Below are positions 16,909 to 24,685 of a stretch of 64,000 nt of DNA, piece by piece. Source of the DNA: Solibacillus merdavium (GTDB taxonomy: Bacteria > Bacillota > Bacilli > Bacillales_A > Planococcaceae); contig NZ_JACSPW010000008.1 in the NCBI RefSeq assembly GCF_014836935.1, positions 1 through 64,000 of the forward strand. The letters are read 5' to 3'. Positions within the stretch are counted from its first letter, which is position 1. The number at the start of each line of letters is the position of its first letter. Under the pieces are notes generated by a model that was not told where the DNA came from, did no database searches, and saw nothing but the letters and a program-made list of their open reading frames with translations. A program made the translations under genes and the position numbers.

Positions 16909-17100
16909 CTACTTATATATGATTTCGCCATTTTTCAAAAAATCAATTACCTTTTCTTTAAGTTCCTCTGGTTCTATCCAATTTTCATCAAGAAATTCAT
17001 CTAAAGGTGTAATTTCCATTTCCACTGATGGATACTCCAGCTTAAGGTCTGCTAAAATGGTAATTCCCAGAAAAAACATTATGGATAACATTTTTTTCAA
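16909..17100 (-). CDS. Short secreted or membrane-attached protein, unknown
   Basis: The protein is 63 residues from a TTG (17100) close behind GGGGTGGGG; the ATG three codons later is the alternative start. A hydrophobic N-terminus (4-17) resembles a weak signal peptide. The rest is acidic (SVEMEITPLDEFLDENWIEPEEL). It could be a short exported protein or the remains of a longer one. Its position ahead of the lipoprotein gene supports translation. Confidence 0.4.
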   Translation of the reverse strand: MKKMLSIMFFLGITILADLKLEYPSVEMEITPLDEFLDENWIEPEELKEKVIDFLKNGEIIYK

Positions 17101-17282
17101 CTACCCCACCCCTTTTTGTTTTAAAATATCTAATTGTAAGAATATCGTATCAACATATGGTATAAATATCCATTTACTCCCTTGGATTCACAAATATTTG
17201 TAATTACATCCATTCGAGTAAATAACTTTCCTTCGTGGTTTTTGAAAAGTTGTGCTATATTCATTATGTCAGGAGTGAGTTG

Positions 17283-17708
17283 ATGAAAAAGTTTTTAACA
17301 TTTACAGCAATAATTCTTGTTTTACTTGGAGCAGCTGGTTATGCTGTGTGGCATTTTGGAACAAATATCGCATCCGAAAAAATTATCGAAAAAGTGGAAA
17401 CTAATTTAGATGATGAAAGTCTTAAAGAAGTAAATACTTATATTGAGAACGATCCGAAGCTTCAGGAAATGGTTAGCGAGGCAGCAACTACAAATCCAGA
17501 TTCTCTTCCCTTCCAAACGAAGGAAGAAGCGACACGTTTGTTAATAAAAAAAGTGGGCGTTACTCGTTTACTGGATATTCAGCAACAAGCGCAAAATGGT
17601 GCAATCAATAAGGACGCACTATTAGCCGAAATCGAAGGTAAACTGTCCGAAGATGAACTTTCTGCTTTAAAGTATGTTATATTTAAAGAACTCAATAAAT
17701 CAAACTAG
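17283..17708 (+). CDS. Membrane-anchored extracytoplasmic helical protein
   Basis: The protein is 141 residues from the ATG at 17283, with AGGAGTGA 6 bases upstream; in-frame codons upstream have no site. One N-terminal helix (about 3-25, AAGYAVWHFG at its end) is followed by an acidic, fully helical domain (about 30-141). Similar Bacillus proteins are uncharacterised. A strong terminator follows. It has no operon partners and is convergent with the gene at 17790. Confidence 0.6.
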   Translation: MKKFLTFTAIILVLLGAAGYAVWHFGTNIASEKIIEKVETNLDDESLKEVNTYIENDPKLQEMVSEAATTNPDSLPFQTKEEATRLLIKKVGVTRLLDIQQQAQNGAINKDALLAEIEGKLSEDELSALKYVIFKELNKSN

Positions 17709-17740
17709 TCATAATACAAAACGCCAAAAACAATTTATAA

Positions 17741-17780
17741 GGGCTCGATTCCGCGAATTAGGAATCGAGCCCTTTTGTTT
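17741..17780 (+). terminator. Strong bidirectional terminator
   Basis: GGGCTCGATTCC (17741-17752) pairs perfectly with GGAATCGAGCCC (17761-17772), then TTTTGTTTT. It separates the convergent genes at 17283 and 17790. Confidence 0.9.
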
Positions 17781-17789
17781 TACTACTTA

Positions 17790-18491
17790 CTAAATAAAAC
17801 GATATTTACTTGATAATTGTGAAATAGCCAAAATAATAGTGAACCCAACAACCAAATACCACACTATATTAATAGAGATCACAAACATGATTAAGCTAAA
17901 TAAAAGCGCCACTAAAGAGCTAATTATAATGGATTGTACACTCGGTAATTTATTTTGTAAGATGAGATACAATGCTAACGGCAATATTAGTGTGAAAATC
18001 GGAATATAAATCATCACAAAAGTGTGCTGAAGCAAGGCTAATGATAGTACTGCAATTACAAAACCGATAGATGTAGTAAATGTTCTTCCCATATTTCCTT
18101 TACCTAAAAGCAGTACCAGCATAATTGTTAAAGCCGCACACATGCCTATGATTGAAACAAATGAATACCCCATAATTAGAGCTGATATAGAAAAACAAAC
18201 TAAAGAAATACATGGTATCAGCAAGATTATTGGTTTTTGCTGTTTTTCAGTATTTAGTACATTTGTAAAGCCAACAAGAAATAATAATGCAAATGGAATC
18301 GTTAAATAGCCTAATTCTATTTGATTAAAATGGGTAATATAACTAACTTCAAGATTACCAAGCAATATAATGACCAATGATGCACTAATTTGACCTACTA
18401 ACAACCAAACACTTGATAATTTCAGCTTTTCAGTAAGCTTCGTTGTAAATACAATTATAGTCAAACCTAATAATAAAGATAAATATAGCAA
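17790..18491 (-). CDS. WecA/MraY-like polytopic membrane protein lacking catalytic aspartates
   Basis: The protein is 233 residues from a TTG with AGGAGG 7 bases upstream. About eight to nine membrane helices are present. The order of landmarks follows the polyprenyl-phosphate sugar-1-phosphate transferases (TagO/WecA/MraY): LVGQISASLVIILLG (31-45), LGYLTIPFALLFLVGFTNVLN (60-80), where active enzymes read GITNxxNLxDG, and GKGNMGRTFTTSIGFVIAVLSL (130-151), where they read xxFMGDxGS. The Asp residues that bind magnesium are missing at both places. It may be a pseudoenzyme or a diverged scaffold. The similarity is my reading of motifs and needs a profile search. Confidence 0.55.
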   Translation of the reverse strand: MLYLSLLLGLTIIVFTTKLTEKLKLSSVWLLVGQISASLVIILLGNLEVSYITHFNQIELGYLTIPFALLFLVGFTNVLNTEKQQKPIILLIPCISLVCFSISALIMGYSFVSIIGMCAALTIMLVLLLGKGNMGRTFTTSIGFVIAVLSLALLQHTFVMIYIPIFTLILPLALYLILQNKLPSVQSIIISSLVALLFSLIMFVISINIVWYLVVGFTIILAISQLSSKYRFI

Positions 18492-18613
18492 ATTTATCCC
18501 TCCTAATGATTTCTTTAAAGCTGCCACTTCGTTTATGTAATCTTAATCCTCTTTATACTTTAACATAAATATCCAATTTATTCTTTACCTTCTCAACCTT
18601 CTGGATTAGAAAG

Positions 18614-18662
18614 ATAAAAACCCCGAATAGATACACATTTGAAAGTGTCCGCTATCCAGGGG
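18614..18662 (-). terminator. Terminator of the SASP gene
   Basis: On the minus strand CCCCTGGATAGCGGACAC folds with GTGTATCTATTCGGGG, imperfectly, and runs into TTTTTATC. It lies 14 bp past the SASP stop. Confidence 0.75.
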
Positions 18663-18675
18663 CCAGTCCATTTAT

Positions 18676-18936
18676 TTACTGATCTTTCTTTATGCTTTCC
18701 TGAGCCATCCTTACTAGCTCCTTGACCATATTCCCGCCAATTCTTCCACCTACTTTACCAGCTTCTTCAGAAGTAAGTTTCCCGTTGTATCCTTCCTTAA
18801 GGGGAATACCTAATTCTTTAGCTACCTCTAATGCTGCATCTTCTGGTTTGCTAGTGCCGGATACTTTCGCTTTTAATTGATCAAGCTGTTGTCTAGATTC
18901 GGGTACAAGTAATTTATTTCTGTTTCTCTTTGCCAT
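18676..18936 (-). CDS. Alpha/beta-type small acid-soluble spore protein
   Basis: The protein is 86 residues. The two family motifs are clear: EDAALEVAKELGI (about 32-44), containing the germination-protease (GPR) cleavage region, and the DNA-binding LTSEEAGKVGGRIGGNMVKELV (about 54-75). These proteins coat spore DNA, shift it toward an A-like form and protect it from UV. They are degraded on outgrowth. The gene is monocistronic with its own terminator and a sigma-G-like promoter upstream (18956-18984). The Lys/Arg-rich N-terminus is a little longer than in SspA/B. Confidence 0.92.
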   Translation of the reverse strand: MAKRNRNKLLVPESRQQLDQLKAKVSGTSKPEDAALEVAKELGIPLKEGYNGKLTSEEAGKVGGRIGGNMVKELVRMAQESIKKDQ

Positions 18937-18955
18937 CGAATCACTCCTTTAATAC

Positions 18956-18984
18956 TAGCATAGGCAACTAAGGGCAAAGTATGC
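18956..18984 (-). promoter_or_regulatory. Sigma-G-like promoter of the SASP gene
   Basis: On the minus strand GCATA (18984-18980), a 17-bp spacer and TATGCTA (18962-18956) fit the forespore sigma-G pattern (GHATR, CATnnTA) with one mismatch. It lies just ahead of AAAGGAG and the ATG. Confidence 0.6.
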
Positions 18985-19001
18985 GATGCAGATAATGTTA
19001 A

Positions 19002-19571
19002 TCATTTCGTCAATGCAAACACCGCAATTGGTTCATATTTTGGTGTATTTTCTAAATTTGATTTATATAATACAATTTCATTTACTTGAAAAGATAAGGC
19101 CTTTTCTCTAAAAGGGTTATGCGTTTCTAAATCAACCATTTTAAAATCTTCACTCTTCCCCCACTTCCGCGCCAAAGTGATGTGGGGATGATAAGGACGT
19201 GTTTCAAGAGTAAAGCCTTCAGCAAGACAAGTTTTATAAACAATTGCCTGAATTTGAAATAACTGTTCCACTTTGTTCACCGCTCCCCAAAATATACGAG
19301 GAGCTTTTTGAGGACCAAACACATTCAGTCCTTCAATATCTAACATAAACGCTTTTTGATTTTTAAGAGCTTCCCCAACTGAATGAATAACAGATTGAAG
19401 TTGATGTGGATTAACGGAACCAAGAAAAGCAAGGGTTATATGATAATCACGTAAATCCACCCAACGTTTAAATTGGAAGATCGGTTTAATTCGTGTCAGT
19501 TCATCATAAATTGTTTGTTTCACATCATCCGGAATACGCACTGCCCAAAAATAGTGAGCCTCTCTCTCCAT
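19002..19571 (-). CDS. thpR: RNA 2',3'-cyclic phosphodiesterase (ThpR/LigT)
   Basis: The protein is 189 residues, the family's normal size. The two catalytic HxT motifs of the 2H phosphoesterases are present: HIT at 44-46 (RDYHITLAFLG) and HIT at 130-132 (RPYHPHITLARK). The enzyme opens 2',3'-cyclic phosphates on RNA ends to 2'-phosphates; in vitro relatives can ligate tRNA halves. It is cytosolic and stands alone. The ATG is preceded by AGAGGTG at a suitable distance. Confidence 0.9.
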   Translation of the reverse strand: MEREAHYFWAVRIPDDVKQTIYDELTRIKPIFQFKRWVDLRDYHITLAFLGSVNPHQLQSVIHSVGEALKNQKAFMLDIEGLNVFGPQKAPRIFWGAVNKVEQLFQIQAIVYKTCLAEGFTLETRPYHPHITLARKWGKSEDFKMVDLETHNPFREKALSFQVNEIVLYKSNLENTPKYEPIAVFALTK

Positions 19572-19648
19572 GTGTTTTCACCTCTTTTGCTTTGTTGATT
19601 TAGAATTGACATCCATAAAGGAATTAATGCATTTATATGGTTAAAGAA

Positions 19649-19839
19649 AAATAAGCGGAGGATTTCCTCTTATTTTTAAAATTGTGCTCATTTCAGTGAA
19701 AATAAGGGTAGAATTTCCGCTTATTTACGATAAAATCATTAAATTTTACGTTTTATTTATAAATAAGGGAAATATCTCCGTTTATTTTGGTTATTTTTCA
19801 CTTTAATTTTAAAATAAGCGGAATTTGTTCCTTTATTTT
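19649..19839. repeat. Palindrome array, copy C (four units)
   Basis: Units lie at 19649-19675, 19700-19726, 19761-19787 and 19812-19839, all framed by AAATAAG...TTATTT. Spacing is 51, 61 and 51 bp. The spacer before unit 2 (CTCATTTCAGTGAAAATAAGG) resembles copies A and B, as does the middle spacer around AAATTTTACGTTTT. It lies between two minus-strand genes without coding overlap. Confidence 0.85.
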
Positions 19840-19873
19840 GGAGGCTTTCCCTCGGCATATGTACCAAACCTAT

Positions 19874-20353
19874 TTAAACTAATTTCTTCTCCATTATCCA
19901 GTAAGTATCATGCCAACCAACATGCACATAATCTAATTGTTTATATAAGCGGCAAGCCGAATTTCTTGGATCTACATTTAAACATAGTTTCTGATACTCA
20001 AATTTTATTGCTTCCGCTTCGAGCGCACGCATTAGTGCATGTTCAATTCCTTTACCACGAAATTCTTTCAGGATGGCAATTCCGATTTCGGGCGTTTCAG
20101 CATTACCAAAGCCTTTTTGTGCTTCATCAAACAGTCGCAACCAAATGGCCCCAATCGCCTGTTGTTCATTTTCCGCAATCAAGCCTATATCACCACTTTG
20201 TTTCCCCCAACCCTCTACATATTTCGAAACAGACGGTTCGTTAAGTATTGTTCGAGGAAAAGGTTTTTGTCCTTCTGGTACAAACGCAGATTCATACACC
20301 ATATCCCATAAGAAGGGTATATCGCGTTCTACAAGACTTCTTATTTCAAACAG
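19874..20353 (-). CDS. GNAT family N-acetyltransferase, apparent CTG start
   Basis: The protein is 159 residues if initiation is at CTG 20351-20353. GGAGG lies 6 bases upstream, and the frame from there reads FEIRSLVERDIPFLWDMVYESAF, a normal GNAT N-terminus. The first conventional start (ATG, 20302) has no ribosome site and would cut off strand 1. The acetyl-CoA motif is KEFRGKGIEHALMRA, followed by LNVDPRNSACRLYKQLDYVHVG. This family often acts on small amines or antibiotics, but the substrate is unknown. Confidence 0.78.
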   Translation of the reverse strand: MFEIRSLVERDIPFLWDMVYESAFVPEGQKPFPRTILNEPSVSKYVEGWGKQSGDIGLIAENEQQAIGAIWLRLFDEAQKGFGNAETPEIGIAILKEFRGKGIEHALMRALEAEAIKFEYQKLCLNVDPRNSACRLYKQLDYVHVGWHDTYWIMEKKLV

Positions 20354-20661
20354 TATGAACCTCCATTCGACGAAACTTTGTTATTTGAACTAGTTATCTA
20401 ATACTTATTAATTATTGTACATTAATATCTTTTCTTCGCTAGATTTATTATAAAAACCGTTATTATATATCAAAGTGGAGAAGGCTTACTAAACTACATA
20501 TTAGACAGATGAGTAAATGTTATACTTAAAAACTGGAGTAAATTGGTACATTAAAAAAAATCCATCTATGCATTCAAACAGCAGCGATTATTAAACTAAG
20601 TGAAAAAAAGAAATTTAATTTCCTTTCATTTAAATCCGATTAATAAACGAGGAGGTTTTCA
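20354..20661. other. Intergenic region with no recognised feature
   Basis: This is 308 bp of AT-rich sequence between divergent genes. It must hold promoters for both sides. I see no hairpin, repeat or coding frame that I can defend, apart from the AGGAGG site of the gene at 20662. Confidence 0.5.
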
Positions 20662-21084
20662 ATGAATAGTCCTAATAAACAAAAATCAATTGAAGAAGAA
20701 ATTAGGGATATAAAAAAGCAGACACTAAAAGTATTGACTATCATTTTCTTAGGCATCTTATCGTCCATCATTTACTGGATTTATTTTGAAGAGGACCTAT
20801 TAGTTGAAAGCCAGTCTCCTTTTGACGATAAAAAAGTAATTATTAATGAAGTTGGAAATTGGTTTATTGGAGGTTCCAATAAAATTAAAATCTATTTTAA
20901 AGAGGATGGAAGGACTAGAAACTTCAAAAGAGTTGAAGTTGATAACTTCCGCGAATCAAATACTAAGGAACGATACAATATTGTGTGGATAGATGAGAAC
21001 AGAATCTCTATAGCCATGGTATTTGAAAGATCTACCCAAGGCTTGGAATATAACTTTACTACTAATTCTATTGAAATGGAATAA
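20662..21084 (+). CDS. Membrane-anchored protein, unknown (DUF5412-like?)
   Basis: The protein is 140 residues. A charged cytoplasmic N-terminus (1-22) is followed by one membrane helix (about 24-43) and an extracytoplasmic beta-rich domain. ESQSPFDDKKVIINEVGNWF, then NKIKIYFKEDG, resembles the Ser-Pro-start domain of DUF5412 proteins, but I am not certain. The ATG has GAGGAGG upstream. It is convergent with the gene at 21142. Confidence 0.55.
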   Translation: MNSPNKQKSIEEEIRDIKKQTLKVLTIIFLGILSSIIYWIYFEEDLLVESQSPFDDKKVIINEVGNWFIGGSNKIKIYFKEDGRTRNFKRVEVDNFRESNTKERYNIVWIDENRISIAMVFERSTQGLEYNFTTNSIEME

Positions 21085-21087
21085 ACA

Positions 21088-21132
21088 AAAAAACCCCTGA
21101 AAACTAGTATCCATCCATACTAATTTTCAGGG
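21088..21132 (-). terminator. Terminator of the gene at 21142
   Basis: CCCTGAAAATTAGTATGG and CCATACTAGTTTTCAGGG-type arms (minus strand) form a long imperfect stem, then GTTTTTTTG. It may serve both convergent genes. Confidence 0.75.
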
Positions 21133-21141
21133 ATCACGATA

Positions 21142-21546
21142 TTATCCTGCATGTTCTTCCTGTAAATATGACACATTCACACGTTGATAAATGATACCGT
21201 ATACAATCGTCATTAATACCACACTTGCCACCATCACTGTAATACTCGGAAATATAAATGCTTTACTCATCGCAAATAAGACATCTGTACGGAACCAGCT
21301 TTGGAACGGTATACCGACACTTAAAAGGGCAGCAAAGAATACCACTTTCACACCAATATGCTTTTCTTTCATTTTACGAATCATCCCATTAATAAATAAA
21401 CGTAATGCTGCTAATCCAGCCCCAACGAAAAAGAAAATAACTAAATAACCTTTCACCGCTTCATCTAAAATAAACGCTTTACTCATCATTACTATAATAA
21501 TTGCAGTAGCAATAGACATCATCACTTTTGCTTTTTTACTCATCAT
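21142..21546 (-). CDS. Four-helix membrane protein, unknown
   Basis: The protein is 134 residues from the ATG at 21546, 5 bases after GAGGAGG. Helices lie at about 8-26, 31-50, 69-86 and 95-119. Basic residues sit in the second loop (NGMIRKMKEKH), giving an inside loop by the positive-inside rule. A palindrome CAACATATTGTTG (21565-21577) overlaps its leader and may be an operator. No family is recognised. Confidence 0.55.
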   Translation of the reverse strand: MMSKKAKVMMSIATAIIIVMMSKAFILDEAVKGYLVIFFFVGAGLAALRLFINGMIRKMKEKHIGVKVVFFAALLSVGIPFQSWFRTDVLFAMSKAFIFPSITVMVASVVLMTIVYGIIYQRVNVSYLQEEHAG

Positions 21547-21564
21547 TGTGTCCTCCTCAAAATT

Positions 21565-21646
21565 CAACATATTGTTGATTTCTATTTATAGTTTAAGTCG
21601 AATCAATAATGATAGCAACGAACAAAATTGGACACATTGTTGATTT
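21565..21646 (-). promoter_or_regulatory. Candidate operator: palindrome plus direct repeat
   Basis: CAACATATTGTTG (21565-21577) is a perfect 5-bp inverted repeat. A 15-bp match, ACAYATTGTTGATTT, occurs at 21567-21581 and again at 21632-21646. The pair brackets the presumed promoter of the membrane protein gene. No adjacent regulator gene identifies the binding protein. Confidence 0.35.
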
Positions 21647-21662
21647 TTGAAATTATCAAATG

Positions 21663-22298
21663 TCATTTTATATTTTTATTAAAATTGGCTTTAAGTAAAT
21701 AAACAACATCATATTTTTCTATTTCATTAATATGACCATTAACATCCTGATAAAATTCAGCGCTAAGGGAATTCATTCTTCCATCATTTGAATAACAAAT
21801 ACTGCCTAATACAACTTCGTCTTCAATAGATGTATTATCCCCCCGGAAACTCCCCCACACACTTGACATATCATCTAAATCTTTTGAATTTGCGTCATAT
21901 GCACTGATTGAACTAACGCCTTCCTTACCGCCAACTGCCATATTAAATGTCGGTTGCTTTGAGATAGAGTTTTTGGAAGTTGTGAATATAATTGATCCAT
22001 CCCCCTCTACCTGCGTCGAAAGTTCGCCAATTTTATCCTCAATCAGATTTCCTGACTCATATTTTTCTATCCATATAGTTACTTCTTTGTATTCTTTGTC
22101 TGTATTGAAATCATATACAAATGATTGATCAGCACTACTCGACAGAATCGCATTTTCTCTGTCTGTTAGTTCAGCGACAGAAATTGTATTCTTATTTGAA
22201 TCAAATAAAAAATAATTTAGTAATAATAAAATTAGCGCTAATGCAGAAAAAACAAGACTGGCTATATTGGTCTTATTCATTTTCTTTTTACTACTCAT
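21663..22298 (-). CDS. Membrane-anchored extracytoplasmic protein, unknown
   Basis: The protein is 211 residues: a short cytoplasmic stretch, one helix (about 13-32), then an outer domain of about 175 residues rich in Ser, Asp and beta-strand pattern. The ordered motifs VTIWIEKYESGN and IIFTTSKNS look like a small beta-sandwich. The ATG has AGGTGG 5-6 bases upstream. No enzyme motif is present and no family is recognised. Confidence 0.55.
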   Translation of the reverse strand: MSSKKKMNKTNIASLVFSALALILLLLNYFLFDSNKNTISVAELTDRENAILSSSADQSFVYDFNTDKEYKEVTIWIEKYESGNLIEDKIGELSTQVEGDGSIIFTTSKNSISKQPTFNMAVGGKEGVSSISAYDANSKDLDDMSSVWGSFRGDNTSIEDEVVLGSICYSNDGRMNSLSAEFYQDVNGHINEIEKYDVVYLLKANFNKNIK

Positions 22299-22483
22299 TT
22301 AGTCCACCTACTTTTAACAGTTTTAAATACAAAATTCCCTATATTTATTATACAGTAAATATGTTCCTATAAAATCATTTCCTTACAAATGGCATATTCT
22401 TTCCCCTATGATTTAGAGGATTTTAATTGAGTAATATAGAAATAAGTTTAGATGTAAGTAATTAAAGTTAGGTGGTTATAATT

Positions 22484-22861
22484 ATGATAGAGAATTTAAA
22501 AGAGCATTTACAACAATTAGAGGAAAGTCATACCGGTATGGAAGTAAGAATGAGTAGAGAAAAACTCGATGAAATTTTAGCTGAGGATTTTTTTGAAATT
22601 GGCAGCTCTGGTTATATGTATGATAAGAAAGAATGTCTTGAAACAGGTGTTGTATTGACAAAAATGAAGCTACATAATTATGAAATCTATCCGCTTGCTC
22701 ACGACGTTGTCTTAACAACATATTTTCTTGTAGATACTACAAGGGAAAGAAATACACTTCGTAGTTCAATATGGAAATTCATTGATGGAAAATGGCAACT
22801 TTATTTCCACCAAGGTACAATCACACCACTTCAATTAAATAGTATTATGAGCAGTTTATAG
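22484..22861 (+). CDS. DUF4440 / NTF2-like fold protein
   Basis: The protein is 125 residues from the ATG at 22484 (TTAGGTGG 8 bases upstream). The pattern LDEILAEDFFEIGSSGYMYDK, then LTTYFLVDTT, then LRSSIWKFIDGKWQLYFHQGT, is that of the DUF4440 branch of the NTF2/SnoaL superfamily. These are small cone-shaped alpha-beta proteins that bind small molecules. Function is unknown. A clear paralogue lies at 29322-29681 with the same GSSG and RSSIWK(F/L)IDG(K/H)W signatures. Confidence 0.8.
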   Translation: MIENLKEHLQQLEESHTGMEVRMSREKLDEILAEDFFEIGSSGYMYDKKECLETGVVLTKMKLHNYEIYPLAHDVVLTTYFLVDTTRERNTLRSSIWKFIDGKWQLYFHQGTITPLQLNSIMSSL

Positions 22862-22904
22862 CTAGCATTATTAAAAGCTAATCTAAGTAATCCGTTTGAA
22901 TTAG

Positions 22905-22945
22905 AAAAAAGGCCTTTCCTCAGGTTCAGGAAAGTGCCTTTTATT
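22905..22945 (+). terminator. Bidirectional terminator
   Basis: GGCCTTTCCT (22911-22920) pairs with AGGAAAGTGCC (22928-22938), with A and T runs on either side. It lies between the convergent genes at 22484 and 22985. Confidence 0.8.
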
Positions 22946-22984
22946 TGGATAAGATTACCTTATCTTCAACAAACTTAATACTAG

Positions 22985-23230
22985 TTAACCAGCGATTCCT
23001 CTAGCTAGCACAATTAAATATACAAAAACCAAGACTCCTCCGTTTAATAAAACACCTAATATTCCAGACAACCACTTCTTTGATAGTACTGCAAATATAA
23101 TACCAAAAAGCGAAAGCGTCCCAAGTACGATAATAGCCATCAGCAAATTCGCATTAGGCCCTCGTATAATTAAAAATGAAATGATACTCGCAATAACCAT
23201 CAGTAAAGAAAGAACTCCTAGCTTGTTCAT
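22985..23230 (-). CDS. Small membrane protein, unknown
   Basis: The protein is 81 residues from the ATG at 23230 (GGGGGAT upstream). Three hydrophobic helices cover nearly the whole chain (about 4-22, 29-49 and 54-77), with LSKKW as the only clearly basic loop. Similar small membrane proteins are common and uncharacterised in Bacillales. Confidence 0.55.
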   Translation of the reverse strand: MNKLGVLSLLMVIASIISFLIIRGPNANLLMAIIVLGTLSLFGIIFAVLSKKWLSGILGVLLNGGVLVFVYLIVLARGIAG

Positions 23231-23413
23231 TTTATCCCCCATTTAATTTCCAAATATCCTTTTGGAGTGTTGTTTTGTATTCTAATATTGTGTAATACTA
23301 ATTACTCTGATTATGAAAAAAATCTAATAATCTGTCAAAAGAATGGATGTCCGGCGTATCGCCTAGATGAATCGTTCCAACTAATTAAATCCCCTTTTTA
23401 TAGTAAAGCATAT

Positions 23414-23968
23414 TTAGTTTTTATTAATATAGTAAATTAGATTATCAGTCCATTCGCCAAACTCATAAATAAAACCTTTTCTTATGCATTCAAATTGCAA
23501 CCCAACACTTTCCGCTAATTTTATCGAAGCTGTATTATCGAGATTTATGTGTGCTTCTATACGATGATAATTCAGCTTGTCAAAAGCTAGATAAATCGCT
23601 GCTTTTACAGCTTCCTTTCCATATCCTTGCCTCCAAAATTGGTTATGAATCGTGTAACCAAATCTTGCCCATTGAAAGTCATCTCTCATAATTGTAGAAA
23701 AATCGATTGAACCAATATGAGTAGTATCTTCTTTCAGGAAAACCCCAAAAACATATGCATTATCTTCTAGAGCCATTCTTTGATGATTATTTACCAAATC
23801 TTCAAACCATTCTTTTGTACAAATACTCATATCAATTCTTCCTTCATCGTATTTATGTTGTGAAGGATACCTATTTTCAAACTCAGATAACCACGTATTA
23901 TAATCATTTCCTTCAAGTGGTCTAATTACCAGTCTTTCTGTTTCTATATGAAGATTAAAATTTCCCAA
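23414..23968 (-). CDS. GNAT N-acetyltransferase, RimJ/RimL-like
   Basis: The protein is 184 residues. It begins IETERLVIRPLEGNDY, the typical RimJ/RimL opening. The acetyl-CoA segment is NQFWRQGYGKEAVKAAIYLAF, and the C-terminal RIEAHINLDNTASIKLAESVGLQFE completes motifs A and B. RimJ-like enzymes acetylate protein N-termini, but many homologues act on other amines. It is a single gene and its substrate is not predictable. Confidence 0.82.
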   Translation of the reverse strand: MGNFNLHIETERLVIRPLEGNDYNTWLSEFENRYPSQHKYDEGRIDMSICTKEWFEDLVNNHQRMALEDNAYVFGVFLKEDTTHIGSIDFSTIMRDDFQWARFGYTIHNQFWRQGYGKEAVKAAIYLAFDKLNYHRIEAHINLDNTASIKLAESVGLQFECIRKGFIYEFGEWTDNLIYYINKN

Positions 23969-24071
23969 AAAAACACCTCTTTTATAATGTGAAATTCTTT
24001 CTGTTTATAAAAGTAATCCCTGTAGATTTTAACATAAATTTTCCATATATTTTCAAATTATTAATAAAAAT

Positions 24072-24099
24072 GAGCGCTGACTCTAATATAGAATCGCGC
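24072..24099 (-). terminator. Terminator, dispersed hairpin family
   Basis: GAGCGCTGA (24072-24080) pairs with TCGCGC (24093-24098); the loop differs from the common TGTTAC. The minus strand continues ATTTTTATTAA. It lies 34 bp past the acetyltransferase gene at 24133. Confidence 0.6.
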
Positions 24100-24132
24100 C
24101 CAATAAATTAAAATATATTATACAGGTACATA

Positions 24133-24543
24133 TCAATCCAATTTAGCAAAAGAGACTAAAGTGCCTTGATCGCATGAAATAAATCCATTTTTCTCATAAA
24201 AGTGCCGAACGTCTGGTGCTTCTTCTGTTAACAAAACTTTTTGTCTAACACTTTTATATTTATTAAGAACATGTTGCATAAGCAATGTTGCAATTCCCTG
24301 ATTTTGATATGCATTTAATACGAGTATATCTTGAATATAGATAATTGTTAGTCCATCACCAACAACACGAACTAAGCCAAGTAGCTTTTCTTCCTGCCAA
24401 ACTGAGATGACATCTAGTGATTGTAAACAAGCATGCTGCAATAAATCCAAATCGTTGGTATACGCGTACCATTCTACATCTTCATATAAATCCTTCAACT
24501 GGCTGATGGGAATGTTTTTTTCGTCATTTATTTTAAACTTCAT
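24133..24543 (-). CDS. GNAT family N-acetyltransferase
   Basis: The protein is 136 residues, a compact GNAT. The core runs YIQDILVLNAYQNQGIATLLMQHVL (acetyl-CoA loop QNQGIA), and ends APDVRHFYEKNGF. The N-terminal DLYEDVEWYAYTND matches a common small acetyltransferase subgroup of unknown substrate. The ATG has AGGAGGATAAAA upstream. It is a single gene closed by a dispersed-family terminator. Confidence 0.8.
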   Translation of the reverse strand: MKFKINDEKNIPISQLKDLYEDVEWYAYTNDLDLLQHACLQSLDVISVWQEEKLLGLVRVVGDGLTIIYIQDILVLNAYQNQGIATLLMQHVLNKYKSVRQKVLLTEEAPDVRHFYEKNGFISCDQGTLVSFAKLD

Positions 24544-24685
24544 TTTTATCCTCCTAAAATATTATTTAGAAGAATTTTTTCGTAACTTTTCCATAGGTAT
24601 GACCACCTTTTCTTAAATTCCTAATATTATAATCTGAAAGTAATTAATTATCAATATAATCATTATTGAAAAGTGATGAACCCAG

